A DNA stretch of 64,000 nucleotides from Desulfitobacterium_A sp035539115 (GTDB lineage Bacteria > Bacillota > Desulfitobacteriia > Desulfitobacteriales > Desulfitobacteriaceae): assembly GCF_035539115.1 (NCBI RefSeq), contig NZ_DATLJA010000036.1, forward strand, positions 25,301-89,300, given 5' to 3'. Position 1 is the stretch's first letter. The number at the start of each line of letters is the position of its first letter. Below, piece after piece: positions 35,356-44,647 of this stretch. Both the position numbers and the translations under genes were made by a program. The notes below the pieces were generated by a model. It did no database searches. It was not told where the DNA came from and saw nothing but the letters and a program-made list of their open reading frames with translations.

Positions 35356-37101
35356 CTAGTGTCCGGTGATATTATATTTTTTAAGTTTCTGGTATAACCC
35401 CGAAACGTGGATTCCCAAAATTCGAGCTGCTTCTTGTTTATTGCCTTGGCTAAGCTTGAGCGACTGCAAAATCGTATTGATTTCAGCCTGCGACACAGCT
35501 TGTTCCAGGGAAATCTCACGACGGTTTGAATTGGAACTAGTAACTGTCTCTAAGCGCAACTCTGAAGAGCACTGTGAATTGGGGATGTGTTTCACAAAAT
35601 CCCCTGGCAGATGCTCGAGGCTGATCACCTTTTCTCCAGGTTCGAGGAAGTTAAACGCGTACTCTAAAACATTCTCTAGTTCACGAACATTACCTGGCCA
35701 ATTATATTTTGAAAAGAGTTGCCGCACTTCAGGACTGAGTTCATTAACCTTCAAGGAGTATTTATGGTTCAGTTTTTGCATAATGCTTGCCGTCAATTTG
35801 GGTATATCCTCGTTTCGTTCCCGTAGAGGTGGAATATGCAGCTTGATGACTGCCAAGCGATAATACATGTCTAACCGAAACTTTCCTTCATCAATCGCTT
35901 GCTCTAAATTTCGGTGAGTTGCAGCCAACACCCGCACATCGACATTCAATGTTTTGCAGCCGCCTACACGTTCAAACGATTTTTCTTGCAGAACACGTAG
36001 AATTTTCGCTTGCATGGCTGCAGGCATATCCCCGATCTCGTCCAGGAAAATCGTGCCTCCATCCGCTAATTCAAATTTACCCGATTTTCCCCCTTTAGCG
36101 GCTCCTGTAAAGGCACCCTCCTCATAACCAAAAAGCTCAGACTCCAATAAATTATCAGGAATCGCTGCACAATTGATCTTGATAAATGGCTCGTTACTCC
36201 GGTGACTCAGATTGTGGATCACTTGCGCGATCAGCCCTTTACCAGTCCCACTTTCCCCCGTAATCAGAACATTGGCATCATGGAGAGCCACACGTGCCGA
36301 GACCTGTTTGATTTTTTTCATCACTGGCGTATCCCCAATGATCTCCTCTAAGGGAGAAGATAATCGACGAATTTCCTGTAGCTCCTCCTTGTAAAAAAGG
36401 AGTTTGCTTTCCAAAAGCTGAAATCGGTCGAATAACTCCTTAACATGATATTTTTCCAAGCGCTCCCGATTCAGAATTTTGCTTAAGCCACCCACGAGTT
36501 CCTTCTCGCAATAAATGGGAGCTTCAGAAAGGAAAAAGGATGACCCTTGAAATTTCACTTCCATTCCTCGAACAGACTGACCTGTACGCAGGACATCACG
36601 GACTCTGGAAAAGGGTAAAATCTGTAGAAGGGAAACTCCGCGAGCCGGTTGACAAGAAATTCCAAGTGTTTCTTGGTACTCCCGGTTTAGCATCACAATA
36701 CGCCCCTGGCGGTCAACTACAGCAATCCCAATGGGGAGATCCCCAAGAATGCTTTCATAAAGACTGAGCAAAGTGTTCAGCTGCGGATTATCCGCTTCTT
36801 GATTCACAAGGGATGGTTTAGCATGCCAATAGACGGCAACACCCAAAAATTTCTCGTCCTTGCAGATCGGACAGTAATGAAGGGTCGCTTTTTGTTTCCA
36901 GATCATCAGGTCCTGGGTAAGAACTTGATGAGAGGTTAGTACCTCTAGTAACCGGGTCTCAGGGAAGACCTCCGTAAGGCGACGTCCCTGAGCATTTCCC
37001 GGTAAAACTTTAAGGGCCTGCGCGACCGAATTATCAATAAAAGTTATGATTCCTCGTTCATTAACTAAGAGCATACCCTCGCCAACAAATTCTTGTTGCA
37101 C
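35356..37101 (-). CDS. Sigma-54-dependent transcriptional activator with PAS domains
   Basis: 581 residues. Two PAS-like sensor regions (about 5-75 and 105-200; the second has IAVVDRQGRIVMLNREY) precede a sigma-54 interaction AAA+ domain with Walker A GESGTGKG, the sigma-54 contact loop GAFTGA and GTIFLDEIGDMP. A C-terminal Fis-type HTH (KQEAARILGIHVSGLYQKLKKY) completes it. There is no receiver domain, so activation is probably by a ligand or redox signal sensed by PAS. A CPIC pair near residue 77-80 could bind metal or respond to redox. GTG 37101 has GAGG 7 nt upstream. It heads a two-gene unit with the nitrate-reductase-like enzyme and is the best candidate to drive the sigma-54 promoter at 32899-32920. 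Confidence 0.93.
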   Translation of the reverse strand: MQQEFVGEGMLLVNERGIITFIDNSVAQALKVLPGNAQGRRLTEVFPETRLLEVLTSHQVLTQDLMIWKQKATLHYCPICKDEKFLGVAVYWHAKPSLVNQEADNPQLNTLLSLYESILGDLPIGIAVVDRQGRIVMLNREYQETLGISCQPARGVSLLQILPFSRVRDVLRTGQSVRGMEVKFQGSSFFLSEAPIYCEKELVGGLSKILNRERLEKYHVKELFDRFQLLESKLLFYKEELQEIRRLSSPLEEIIGDTPVMKKIKQVSARVALHDANVLITGESGTGKGLIAQVIHNLSHRSNEPFIKINCAAIPDNLLESELFGYEEGAFTGAAKGGKSGKFELADGGTIFLDEIGDMPAAMQAKILRVLQEKSFERVGGCKTLNVDVRVLAATHRNLEQAIDEGKFRLDMYYRLAVIKLHIPPLRERNEDIPKLTASIMQKLNHKYSLKVNELSPEVRQLFSKYNWPGNVRELENVLEYAFNFLEPGEKVISLEHLPGDFVKHIPNSQCSSELRLETVTSSNSNRREISLEQAVSQAEINTILQSLKLSQGNKQEAARILGIHVSGLYQKLKKYNITGH

Positions 37102-37266
37102 AATCTCACCTCGTTTATCCGATGGTCGATATTCTTTAATTCGTAATTATTTGAGGAAATCCTTTTTCGTTTTGACAAAAACAGAAGCCGACATCCCTAG
37201 CAAAGAGGAATACCAGCTTCAAGCCACATACTAAAGCATAACTTTGATTCAGAAATTATTCAAACA

Positions 37267-39111
37267 TTAACCAAGTGCCTTTTCTAAAATTTCATTCAAG
37301 CGATTGACCATTCCGCGCGGATCCACGATAATCCCCGCCGCGATTTGTGCATTAGCAAATAATTGTTCTGCTGCTAAGCGTGCAAATGAATCCTCTTGCT
37401 TACGCAAGTCGTTAAGACGCAGAATCAATGCATGCGCAGGATTTATTTCTAAGATTCCCGGGGCGACATCTTTCAAGTCCCGGTTCATCATTTGCATCAT
37501 CCGTTGCATACTATGCGTTCCATAGGGACTCAACATGATTGCTGGACTATCGACAAGACGCTTAGACTCGCGAACTTCCGTAACTTTCGTTCCCAGGAGC
37601 TCTTTTAACCAGTCTGTAAAGTTCTTCAACTCGTCCCCTGCCAAACCTGTCTGTTTGTCAGTTTCATTCTCGTTAGGGGTCAAATTCAGATCCGCTTGAT
37701 CCGCAGAAACTAATTTTTTCCCCTCAAATTCACCAATTGTACTAAAAACATAGTCGTCAATCGGCTCATGAGTATAAATCACTTCATAGTCCTTGTTCCG
37801 GAAAACCTCAAGATAGGGTCCTGCTTCAATGACTTCACGACTTGGGCCATTCATGTAATAGATAGCCTCCTGCCCTTCTTTCATCCGGCTGACATAATCC
37901 TCCAGCGCAAGAAGGTCATCTCCCTCTGTTTTTGAGGACTCGAAGCGGAGGAGCTTCAGAAGTTCATCACGATGGGAGAAATCATTGGCCGCTCCTTCTT
38001 TGAGAAATATTCCAAATTCCTTCCAGAATTCTTTATATTTTTCTGGTTCGGACTTAGCCTGTTCTTCGAGAAACTTAAGGAAGCGTGTCGTAACAACTTT
38101 ATTTAGTTTCGCGACTAAAGCACTATCTTGCATGGTTTCACGGGAGATGTTTAAGGGTAGTTCTTCACTATCCACAACACCCCTGACGAAACGCAGCCAC
38201 TCCGGCAAGATATCCTTAGCTTGCTCCTGAATCAATACTTTCTTGCAATAGAGGTTAATACTCGGTTCCATCCGTCCAAATCCGAACTTTTCAATATTGT
38301 TCTTAGGCACGAACAAAAGAGTATTGAGGTTGATCGGCGCATCTGAGGAAAAATGAAGACGGAAAAGGGGCTCATCATAAGCATTCGCAATGAACTTATA
38401 GAATTCGGTATATTCTTCTTCCGTAATCTCCTTTTTATTTTTGGTCCAAAGAGCTTGAACCGTGTTCACTTTCTCCTCATTTACACTGACCGGATAGGGT
38501 ACAAAACTAGAGTATTGTTTAATTATCCGTTTTACAGTATCTGGCTTTGCAAACTCCTCGGCGTCCTTTTTCAGATGAAGAATGATTCGGGTTCCCCGAG
38601 CTTGATCTTCGGCTTCTTCAATCGAGTAACTTCCCTTACCATCGGATTCCCATTTGTAACTTGGAGCATCTAGCTGGTAAGAACGGGTATAGAGCGTTAC
38701 TTTCTCCGCGACCATGAAAGCAGAATAAAATCCAACCCCGAACTGACCGATCAGATTCATATCTTTCTTATCCCCAGCCTCTGCCAAGTTTTGAATAAAT
38801 GCCTTAGAGCCAGAGTGCGCAATTGTTCCCAGATTCTCAGTCAATTCTTCCTTGGTCATCCCGATACCTGCATCTACGAAGGTAAGAGTATGCTCTTCTT
38901 CATTGGTGGAAATCTGTATTTCCAAGGGTAGATCTTTGTCTTTAATTTCTTGACCGGCTAATTGGTGAAAACGGACCTTTTCCATTGCATCGGAAGCATT
39001 CGAGACGATTTCTCGTAAAAAGATCTCCCGGTCCGTGTAAAGTGAGTTGATGACAATGTCTAACAATTGACGGATCTCGGTTTGAAATTCTTTGGTTTCT
39101 GTTGTACTCAT
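37267..39111 (-). CDS. htpG: Molecular chaperone HtpG (Hsp90)
   Basis: 614 residues, the usual bacterial Hsp90 length. GHKL ATP-binding motifs are REIVSNASDAMEK (34-46), DAGIGMTKEEL, GQFGVGFYSAFMV and GTRIILHLK. Middle and C-terminal domains follow, including the conserved RGVVDSEELPLNISRE. It is a cytosolic ATP-dependent dimer that remodels client proteins under stress. ATG 39111 is preceded by AAGGAGG at 7 nt. There is no CIRCE operator upstream; a sigma-A-type promoter candidate lies at 39228-39255. Monocistronic. Confidence 0.97.
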   Translation of the reverse strand: MSTTETKEFQTEIRQLLDIVINSLYTDREIFLREIVSNASDAMEKVRFHQLAGQEIKDKDLPLEIQISTNEEEHTLTFVDAGIGMTKEELTENLGTIAHSGSKAFIQNLAEAGDKKDMNLIGQFGVGFYSAFMVAEKVTLYTRSYQLDAPSYKWESDGKGSYSIEEAEDQARGTRIILHLKKDAEEFAKPDTVKRIIKQYSSFVPYPVSVNEEKVNTVQALWTKNKKEITEEEYTEFYKFIANAYDEPLFRLHFSSDAPINLNTLLFVPKNNIEKFGFGRMEPSINLYCKKVLIQEQAKDILPEWLRFVRGVVDSEELPLNISRETMQDSALVAKLNKVVTTRFLKFLEEQAKSEPEKYKEFWKEFGIFLKEGAANDFSHRDELLKLLRFESSKTEGDDLLALEDYVSRMKEGQEAIYYMNGPSREVIEAGPYLEVFRNKDYEVIYTHEPIDDYVFSTIGEFEGKKLVSADQADLNLTPNENETDKQTGLAGDELKNFTDWLKELLGTKVTEVRESKRLVDSPAIMLSPYGTHSMQRMMQMMNRDLKDVAPGILEINPAHALILRLNDLRKQEDSFARLAAEQLFANAQIAAGIIVDPRGMVNRLNEILEKALG

Positions 39112-39227
39112 GGGTTTTCCTCCTTGATTCGATTTTAATTATGATCCTAACTCCCCTTACAAAGTGGGTAAATTGGAGTTAAAGATGGATAGAAAATAGA
39201 AATAGATCAAAATGTAACCCGTAATCT

Positions 39228-39255
39228 ATTTTAATCAAATTTGGTCAGACTGCAA
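39228..39255 (-). promoter_or_regulatory. Candidate htpG promoter
   Basis: Minus strand TTGCAG, 16-bp spacer, TAAAAT; about 117 bp before the htpG ATG. Confidence 0.4.
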
Positions 39256-39291
39256 GTGTTCACAAAAAATTTATCTTCAAAATAAAGAAAA

Positions 39292-39307
39292 CTTGGCTTG
39301 CGCCAAG
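39292..39307 (-). terminator. Small GNRA-loop hairpin with T tract
   Basis: Minus strand CTTGGC-GCAA-GCCAAG followed by TTTTCTTTATTTT: a compact terminator with a GNRA tetraloop about 95 nt beyond the diguanylate cyclase stop. The G+C-rich 75 nt between this and the first terminator do not look like ordinary spacer. Confidence 0.6.
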
Positions 39308-39385
39308 CCTCTAGCGTGGGCGGAAGCCTTAGTTGCACTTATGCTATCTGCCCAAAACTTATACTTTCTGTTAGTACAAAGAAAA

Positions 39386-39412
39386 GTTGACTTAATTTTA
39401 AATTAAGTCAAC
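39386..39412 (-). terminator. Terminator overlapping the diguanylate cyclase stop codon
   Basis: 12-bp perfect stem GTTGACTTAATT / AATTAAGTCAAC with a 3-nt loop; the coding end (Leu-Thr-stop) forms the 5' arm on the minus strand, and TTTTC follows. Confidence 0.85.
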
Positions 39413-40128
39413 CCTAGCTGGGCATAATCAATCACACAATTTCTCGTTCGTTTGGCCTGATAAAGCGCCTGATCGGCAAATTTCACCACGTCAGTGATAA
39501 CATCTTCTTCTTCAAGTTTCTGATCAAGTTCTTTCACCGAGACCACACCTACGCTCACCGTAATTTTCTGGGACTGAACTTCTGGTCCAAAATCATAGTT
39601 CTCGGTAATTTCCCGAATTCTCTCTAAAAAAGCCAAAGCTCCTTCAACTTCAGTATCCAATAAGATAATGGCAAATTCCTCTCCCCCCCAGCGCACAACG
39701 ACATCGGTGGAACGAACATTTCGTTCTAAAATCTGCGCTAATTGTTTTAACACACAATCTCCTGCAGGGTGACCGTACTGGTCATTTACACATTTAAAAT
39801 TATCAATATCAAGCATTGCTAAAGAAAATGAACTCTTTGACTTTTTTAAAAACTTCTGGGTCTCGTTCTGCAAACAGTAATAAAATAACCCTTTATTTCC
39901 AAGCCCGGTTAACGAATCCATTGTCGCGCGACGGGCTAAATTTTTGATCGTCCACCCGACGATAACCCCATTAAAGATCAAGACTAAAGTTATCGTTAAC
40001 CAGGCCTCAAATTCATACTCAACTGGAAGAAAATGATTATTACCATAACCGACTAACCCTAAAACTACACCTAACAATGGTAGAATCAAAGGAGCCCATT
40101 GCGTCAAATTCCAAATTTTGAAATACAT
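39403..40128 (-). CDS. Membrane diguanylate cyclase (GGDEF)
   Basis: About 241 residues. Two membrane helices (about residues 9-27 and 41-62) are joined directly to one GGDEF domain. DSLTGLGNKGLF starts the domain and WGGEEFAIIL is the active site; GGEEF is an accepted catalytic form. It should make c-di-GMP at the inner face of the membrane. There is no sensory domain other than the short membrane part. ATG 40128 is chosen, with AAGG 11 nt upstream (2 nt more if TG is counted); GTG 40140 would overlap that site. Confidence 0.9.
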   Translation of the reverse strand: MYFKIWNLTQWAPLILPLLGVVLGLVGYGNNHFLPVEYEFEAWLTITLVLIFNGVIVGWTIKNLARRATMDSLTGLGNKGLFYYCLQNETQKFLKKSKSSFSLAMLDIDNFKCVNDQYGHPAGDCVLKQLAQILERNVRSTDVVVRWGGEEFAIILLDTEVEGALAFLERIREITENYDFGPEVQSQKITVSVGVVSVKELDQKLEEEDVITDVVKFADQALYQAKRTRNCVIDYAQLGLT

Positions 40129-40288
40129 TCCTGTTATCACCTTCTTTCGTGAATTTCCTTCAGTAATTATAGCATTAAATTTAATTTAAATAAGTGAGAT
40201 TTTTGACATTTTTAGAGCATTTCCCAAAAATGTCCGCAAATTATGGTAAAGTAAACTTGAACTAAAGAATCATTTGGAGGGGAAAACT

Positions 40289-41626
40289 TTGTCCGATATT
40301 CTACTCATAACTATAACTATTCTAGCCAGTTTAGGTCTCATATTTTTACTCATCCTCTGGAATCAGGTTATGCATCTGAATCTCACCCGGCTAGAAAGTC
40401 GGTTGGATTTTTTAGAAAAGAATCTTGGGCAACAGATCACAAGCGTTTTCGAAGAACTTTCTCGGAACCGTGAAGAAACGAGTAGCAATGCCCGAATGGC
40501 ACGTGAAGAACAAAATATTTCTCTCAAAGGATTTAACGATTCCGTTCTTGCACGTATGGTTGAGATCGCCAATCTAGAGCGAAGTCAACTCGATATTTTT
40601 TCCCGCCAGATGAACCAATTAACTCAGACTAACGAACAAAAGCTTGAGCAATTACGCAAAACTGTCGAAGATCGGCTGCTCCAGCTACAGCAGGATAATG
40701 CCCAAAAGCTAGACCAGATGCGCTTAACCGTCGATGAAAAACTCACTTCGACTTTAGAGCAACGACTTGGAGAATCGTTCAAGCTCGTGAGTGAACGTCT
40801 CGAAATGGTCCATAAAGGACTAGGTGAGATGCAGACCCTTGCCTCGGGTGTGGGAGATCTAAAGAAAGTTCTGAGTAATGTTAAAACCCGCGGCATCTGG
40901 GGAGAAGTTCAATTAGGAAATCTTCTCGAACAGATCCTAACTCCAGAGCAATATGCCTTAAATGTAGCCACCAAGCACGACAGTAATGATCGAGTAGAAT
41001 TTGCGATTAAGATCCCCGCTAAAGATGACAATGACGGGATTATATGGCTGCCGATCGATGCCAAATTCCCGCTGGAGGATTATGAACGCCTTCTCGATGC
41101 TCAAGATAAAGGTGATCTTGCTCTGATCGAAGAAGCGGGGAAAGCACTTGAAAACCGAATTAAATCAGAAGCGAAAACGATCCATTCAAAATATATTGAT
41201 CCACCCCAGACCACAGATTTCGGGATTCTCTTTCTCCCGATTGAGGGACTTTATGCTGAAGTTCTGCGTCGTCCAGGGCTTAGTGATCAATTACAAAGGG
41301 ATTATAAAGTGATCATCGCCGGACCAACCACGCTTGCCGCCCTTCTCAACAGCTTACAGATGGGCTTTCGAACCCTGGCGATCGAAAAACGTTCGAGCGA
41401 AGTTTGGAATCTCTTGGGGGCCGTCAAAACGGAATTTGGCAAGTTCGCCGAGATCCTGGAAAGAACGCAGAAAAAACTTCAGGAGGCGAGCAATTCCATC
41501 GAAACTGCAACGAAGAAGTCACGGACGATTGAACGCAAACTTAAAACAGTTCAAACCTTACCGGTTGAAGAAAGTATAGCCTTATTAGCCGCTTCAGAGG
41601 AGATAGAGGAACTTCCAGAGAATTAA
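40289..41626 (+). CDS. rmuC: DNA recombination protein RmuC homologue
   Basis: About 445 residues. One N-terminal membrane anchor (about 3-24) is followed by a long Gln/Glu/Leu coiled coil (about 30-190) and the RmuC core with VKTRGIWGEVQLGNLLEQIL, LPIDAKFPLEDYERL, ILFLPIEGLYAEVLRRPGL and IAGPTTLAALLNSLQMGF. RmuC has a nuclease-like fold and limits inversions at repeats. TTG 40289 is chosen because GGAGGGG lies 6 nt upstream; the earlier TTG 40274 is part of that ribosome site. It stands alone between divergent and convergent neighbours. Confidence 0.93.
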   Translation: MSDILLITITILASLGLIFLLILWNQVMHLNLTRLESRLDFLEKNLGQQITSVFEELSRNREETSSNARMAREEQNISLKGFNDSVLARMVEIANLERSQLDIFSRQMNQLTQTNEQKLEQLRKTVEDRLLQLQQDNAQKLDQMRLTVDEKLTSTLEQRLGESFKLVSERLEMVHKGLGEMQTLASGVGDLKKVLSNVKTRGIWGEVQLGNLLEQILTPEQYALNVATKHDSNDRVEFAIKIPAKDDNDGIIWLPIDAKFPLEDYERLLDAQDKGDLALIEEAGKALENRIKSEAKTIHSKYIDPPQTTDFGILFLPIEGLYAEVLRRPGLSDQLQRDYKVIIAGPTTLAALLNSLQMGFRTLAIEKRSSEVWNLLGAVKTEFGKFAEILERTQKKLQEASNSIETATKKSRTIERKLKTVQTLPVEESIALLAASEEIEELPEN

Positions 41627-41643
41627 GGATGTGCTTGGGACAC

Positions 41644-41677
41644 ACAGAACCCACCTCATAACTAAGGTGGGTTCTGT
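41644..41677. terminator. Hairpin between convergent rmuC and MFS genes
   Basis: 13-bp perfect stem ACAGAACCCACCT / AGGTGGGTTCTGT with an 8-nt loop. T tracts are weak on both sides, so the call rests on stem strength and position. Confidence 0.7.
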
Positions 41678-41735
41678 AATTAAAGAAGATAAGCTGATGG
41701 TTTTTTAATTCATGTCCACCATATTGTCTTAAAGA

Positions 41736-42914
41736 TTACTCTTCTTTATGCGTTTTATGTATAAACTTGGAGAATAAGTTGTATGGAAGAATTAAAATCA
41801 CAAGCGCCACCAGAATCGGAAGAATGGCCCATAAATACATCCGACTATACCCAACAGCTTGAGCGACAGATCCCAATGAAATAGAGCCCAAGCCAATTCC
41901 CAGATCAAAACCTGTGGAATACGTGGCACTGGCAGCTCCTCGCCGATGAGGAGGAACCTGACGGACAGACATCGCTTGTAAAGCAGGCATGGCTGCCCCA
42001 AAGCTCACCCCATACAAGAATCCAGCTAACAAAAAAAGTGGAAGGGATTTGGCGAAAGAGAGCAAAAGCAGGGCACATATGACCCCTACGAGACCGGGTA
42101 AGACGACAACCTTCAGTCCTTTCCGATCACTTAAACGACCAAACAGCGGACGCGAAATCATCAACGCGAGCGCATACACCGTAAAAAACGGACCAATATT
42201 GGCAATTCCCTGTTGTTGGGCATATAACGCGATAAATGTCACAATCGAGCCATACGACATGGTTAGGAATAAGACAATGGTGGCTGGTCGGAAGGCAGTT
42301 TTCTCAAAAAGGTGACCTTTACCCGGTTGAGGCTGAACAGTCGGATAGCGGATTCCTAGACTTAAGCCCATGGCTACCAAAAAGGCAGCTGCCGAGAAAA
42401 TAAAAACTCCTTCGAAAGTCGATTGTTGAATCATATAAAGTCCTAGAGCCGGGGCGATCGCCATCGCCAGTGTCGAGGTCAAGCCGAAATATCCCATTCC
42501 CTCTCCCAGACGACTCCGCGGAATAATATCCGAGGCTACGGTATTTGCGGTAGTACTTGTCGTTCCCCAACCGAAACCATGGAAAAAACGCAAAAGTAAA
42601 AGGACCAGAACAGTCGAAGCGGTCGTATACGAAAGCGAGAACAAACAGAAAAAGATGAACCCGATTAGGAATATCTTCTTTCGTCCAAAAACATCGAGCG
42701 CCCTACCGATAAAGGGGCGAACGACCACAGCTGAAATAGTAAAAATGCCCACAACCAGGCCAGCCGACGTTTCCCCTCCTCCTAAAGCACGTGCGTAAAC
42801 TGGTAAAATTGGCATCAGAATCTGAAAGCCCATGAACATGGCAAAATTAAGCAAGATAAGCATCACGAAATTTCGGCTCCATAGCTTCTCAGCTATTCCC
42901 GCTTCTTTATTCAT
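41736..42914 (-). CDS. MFS transporter
   Basis: 392 residues, about 12 membrane helices. Motif A appears as GRALDVFGRKKIFLIG after helix 2 and again as GRLSDRKGLKVVVL after helix 8, indicating two related six-helix halves. The overall pattern is that of drug/metabolite exporters; the substrate is unknown. ATG 42914 is preferred over the upstream start at 42944; a weak AAAGG/GGG ribosome site lies 8-10 nt before it. A CAGCC-GAAA-GGCTG hairpin at 42977-42990 lies upstream. No co-transcribed partner. Confidence 0.9.
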   Translation of the reverse strand: MNKEAGIAEKLWSRNFVMLILLNFAMFMGFQILMPILPVYARALGGGETSAGLVVGIFTISAVVVRPFIGRALDVFGRKKIFLIGFIFFCLFSLSYTTASTVLVLLLLRFFHGFGWGTTSTTANTVASDIIPRSRLGEGMGYFGLTSTLAMAIAPALGLYMIQQSTFEGVFIFSAAAFLVAMGLSLGIRYPTVQPQPGKGHLFEKTAFRPATIVLFLTMSYGSIVTFIALYAQQQGIANIGPFFTVYALALMISRPLFGRLSDRKGLKVVVLPGLVGVICALLLLSFAKSLPLFLLAGFLYGVSFGAAMPALQAMSVRQVPPHRRGAASATYSTGFDLGIGLGSISLGSVAQAVGYSRMYLWAILPILVALVILILPYNLFSKFIHKTHKEE

Positions 42915-43151
42915 TGTATCCCAACCTTTTAGGCGTGTCGCCAAATAAATTGATGATTATAAATTAGATAGACCCTCAGCCGAAAGGCTGATAATCATCC
43001 CTGCCGTCTCCACTTGATTCGTACCTGCTTCAATCTTATAAGCCAGCCGGGGACTAACATCGTATCTTCAGTTTCCCATCTTTTATAGGTTTTGACAAGA
43101 CCTACCCCATTGTATTTATCAAGAGACGAAAAGAGACATCCACATGCCGGG

Positions 43152-43799
43152 TTAACAACTTTTTTCGTTTTTTTGTAAGCTCTTCTCGATAATACTTCCA
43201 TTCAGCATCCAACTGATCTGCCCTGCTTCGAAGGAACGCTGCAAGCCCCAGTCTTTTAGATGGTTAAACCAAACTTCGAAATAAGCGGTTTCTGAGCTCA
43301 AAGACATTCTGGGAGAAACTTGGTATACACTGCTTTCCCAAACAAGAATGAGATGTTGTGAATGTGTCGCATTGATTTTAGAATCCCAAGACTTAAGCAA
43401 ATTGTTGTAATCTGATTCGCCTTTTTTACCTTGAATTGCTTGATAGAGAGGCTCATGAAGTCCCTGAAAAGAGGTAGCGTAGGCATAATATTCGAGCTTT
43501 GCCTGTTCAAGACTGTAGGGATGAAGTAATAACGAAGCAGGTTTAGTCAAATTCGCTTGGGTGTGATCTTTCTTATGTTTGCGCTTAAAGTTAGGGTTTA
43601 GTATCGGAATAACAGCTTTCCGCTTTCGAAAACGTTTCGAAGCCTTCACCCCTACTTTTTCGTTCTTCACAGATTGTCTTTTTCCCGAATCAGCCTTCTT
43701 TTGGCTCAAACCTTTCTCGCGGCCACTAATTTTTCGTGCATAGTAAAAACCCAAGATCAAAACGAGGGCAATGACCATGCTTACCCATGAGCTATGCAT
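43152..43799 (-). CDS. Membrane-anchored hypothetical protein
   Basis: Not recognised. 215 residues: one N-terminal membrane helix (about 4-22), a very basic Lys/Arg-rich segment (about 24-85) and then a neutral domain with YSLEQAKLEYYAYATSFQGL, ILVWESSVYQ and AYFEVWFNHLKDWGL. The last ~15 codons run through two A-runs, and the other two frames are also open there, so the true C-terminus could differ if a read error or shift occurred. The ATG 43799 has a crowded GGTGGAG directly before it; ATG 43778 is possible. Confidence 0.6.
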   Translation of the reverse strand: MHSSWVSMVIALVLILGFYYARKISGREKGLSQKKADSGKRQSVKNEKVGVKASKRFRKRKAVIPILNPNFKRKHKKDHTQANLTKPASLLLHPYSLEQAKLEYYAYATSFQGLHEPLYQAIQGKKGESDYNNLLKSWDSKINATHSQHLILVWESSVYQVSPRMSLSSETAYFEVWFNHLKDWGLQRSFEAGQISWMLNGSIIEKSLQKNEKSC

Positions 43800-43900
43800 A
43801 CTCCACCGCCTATCTCCTCATAGCTTTTTTATATTCTTTAGCCAGTGTTATATTCTATTCAAAAAATCATAGGTCTGAACACATTTAAGAATAAAGACAG

Positions 43901-43919
43901 AGGACAGTTTCCTGTCCCC
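43901..43919 (-). terminator. Short GGACAG/CTGTCC hairpin after the ABC operon
   Basis: Minus strand GGGGACAG-GAAA-CTGTCCTC: 6-bp core stem closed by a GNRA loop, 5-6 bp beyond the ATPase stop codon, then TGTCTTTATTC. It resembles small REP-like palindromes as well as a terminator. Confidence 0.55.
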
Positions 43920-43924
43920 TACCT

Positions 43925-44647
43925 TTAGAGAATTTTACTTAAGAATAGTTGGGTCCGTTCTTCTTGAGGATGGTTAAAAATCTGTTCTGGTGTTCCCTGC
44001 TCAACAATCCGGCCCTCATCTAGAAAAAGGACACGATCCCCAACTTCGCGTGCAAACCCCATTTCGTGAGTAACTACAACCATGGTCATTCCTTCTCTGG
44101 CCAGATCTTTCATGACTGCCAAGACTTCTCCGACCATTTCTGGGTCGAGCGCCGAAGTTGGTTCATCAAAAAGCATGACAATCGGGTTCATGGCTAAGGC
44201 CCGTGCAATCGCAACCCGCTGTTGCTGTCCGCCAGAAAGTTGTTCTGGATAGGCCTTGGCTTTTTCTTGAAGCCCTACTTTATCCAAAAGCTCATAGGCC
44301 CTCTTTTCTGCCTCTTGCTTACTTTTTTTTAGTACTTGTACCTGTCCAATAGTGACATTTTCGATAACCGAAAGATGCTGAAACAGATTAAAGCGTTGAA
44401 AAACCATTCCTACTTCCTTACGAACTAAACTGAGATTGGTTTTACTATGAGTGATTTCAGCCTGGTTAACAAAAATCTCGCCTTTGGAGACGCTTTCCAG
44501 ACCATTCATACACCGTAAAAAAGTGCTTTTTCCTGAACCCGAAGGACCAATAATAACGACTACTTCCTGAGGAGCTATTTCCAGAGAAATATCCTTGAGT
44601 ACCTCATGGCGGCCAAAATACTTTGTAATATTCTTAACGCTGATCAA
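43925..44647 (-). CDS. Polar amino-acid ABC transporter ATPase (GlnQ-like)
   Basis: 240 residues, single ABC domain: Walker A GPSGSGKST (about 35-43), Q-loop FQRFNLFQHLSV (typical of the amino-acid PAAT family), signature LSGGQQQRVAIARAL, Walker B IVMLFDEPTSALDPEMV and switch VVTHEMGFAREV. It powers import of a polar amino acid together with the permease and lipoprotein upstream; the start overlaps the permease end by 14 bp. The specific substrate (Gln, Arg, Cys or similar) is not readable. Confidence 0.95.
   Translation of the reverse strand: MISVKNITKYFGRHEVLKDISLEIAPQEVVVIIGPSGSGKSTFLRCMNGLESVSKGEIFVNQAEITHSKTNLSLVRKEVGMVFQRFNLFQHLSVIENVTIGQVQVLKKSKQEAEKRAYELLDKVGLQEKAKAYPEQLSGGQQQRVAIARALAMNPIVMLFDEPTSALDPEMVGEVLAVMKDLAREGMTMVVVTHEMGFAREVGDRVLFLDEGRIVEQGTPEQIFNHPQEERTQLFLSKIL

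Noticed and set aside
37102..37266. Sigma-54 promoter for the activator gene
   Set aside because: A GG-N11-GC near-match exists but the spacing is wrong by one; not called.
42995..43201. 68-residue minus-strand ORF overlapping the hypothetical gene end
   Set aside because: Starts inside the 43152-43799 gene, no ribosome site; kept only as a note about possible frameshift.
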